Shown piece by piece: positions 15,660 through 16,000 of a stretch of DNA of 16,000 nt. The DNA is taken from NCBI GenBank assembly GCA_007124075.1, contig SLFV01000332.1:1-16000 (forward strand). Reading direction: 5' to 3'. This DNA is from Roseimaritima sp. (GTDB lineage: Bacteria > Planctomycetota > Planctomycetia > Pirellulales > Pirellulaceae). The notes beneath the pieces were generated by a model. The model worked only from the letters and a program-made list of their open reading frames with translations. It was not told the DNA's origin and searched no databases. The position numbers and the translations under genes are program-made. Every line of letters begins with the position of its first letter. The first letter of the stretch is position 1.

Positions 15660-15677
15660 GGTTGCCGTAAGGCAATT
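15660..15677 (+). other. Leader hairpin with GNRA-type loop just before 16S
   Basis: TTGCC (15662-15666) and GGCAA (15671-15675) close a GTAA loop, with two G-T wobble pairs extending the base. It ends 13 bases before the inferred mature 16S end. This is a stable small RNA hairpin in the pre-rRNA leader that may matter for processing or assembly. Confidence 0.5.
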
Positions 15678-15690
15678 GGTGCAAGCATAA

Positions 15691-16000
<310 letters not shown>

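Larger units (their letters stand above)
15341..15690. other. Region upstream of 16S rRNA: promoter and leader, no gene
   Basis: These 350 bases hold no convincing gene or tRNA. The first 100 or so may contain the end of the dehydrogenase transcript; a weak TGCTC/GAGCA stem is at 15390-15407. Then come an A-rich stretch, a strong promoter (15475-15503), and a leader of about 180 bases. The leader has a GGTGGC/GCCACC stem (15603-15623) and a short stem closed by a GTAA loop (15660-15677). Confidence 0.7.

Overview
The window reads as chromosomal DNA of a planctomycete, most likely of the Pirellula/Rhodopirellula group. Three independent signs agree: a gene pair of the planctomycete-specific DUF1501 and DUF1549/DUF1553 (PSCyt2/PSD1) families at the left edge, a BBP7-type outer-membrane barrel gene in the right half, and the 5' part of a 16S rRNA gene with planctomycete-like sequence at the right edge. 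Genes are short operons or singletons on both strands with sizeable, hairpin-rich intergenic regions. Base composition looks even, and I see no insertion sequence, prophage, CRISPR array or tRNA.

Layout. 1-3209 (minus): 5' end of a DUF1501 gene and the complete cytochrome-like PSD1 gene, a two-gene unit. 3676-4551 (plus): an alpha-helical protein I do not recognise. 4574-5410 (minus): an exported leucine-rich-repeat protein. 5411-5952: a 542-base gene-free stretch holding a REPIN-like palindrome. 5953-6805 (plus): an ECF sigma factor followed by a small CC/CPKC protein, probably one transcript. 6840-7862 (minus): a TPR protein with an N-terminal hydrophobic segment. 7863-8231: divergent regulatory region. 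8232-8687 (plus): a Mog1/PsbP-like small protein. 8705-9343 (minus): a HAD phosphatase of the YihX type. 9465-11156 (plus): ilvD. 11403-13169 (plus): the BBP7 barrel, with a strong intrinsic terminator. 13311-13976 (plus): a CBM9/DOMON-like cytoplasmic protein. 14087-15340 (plus): a 3-hydroxyacyl-CoA dehydrogenase. 15341-15690: a good rRNA promoter and leader. 15691 to the window end: 16S rRNA, truncated by the window.

The genes do not form one pathway. Housekeeping functions (branched-chain amino-acid synthesis, fatty-acid oxidation, ribosomal RNA) sit among lineage-specific surface and regulatory genes. I found no convincing new multi-gene system. The points most worth a second look are the REPIN-like element before the sigma factor gene, the small cysteine protein behind it, a direct repeat lying on a candidate promoter at 8169-8203, a terminator placed just before a gene start at 13311, and the cysteine/histidine-rich segments of the BBP7 protein. 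Many start codons were reset from the longest open frame using family starts and Shine-Dalgarno sites; each entry says so.
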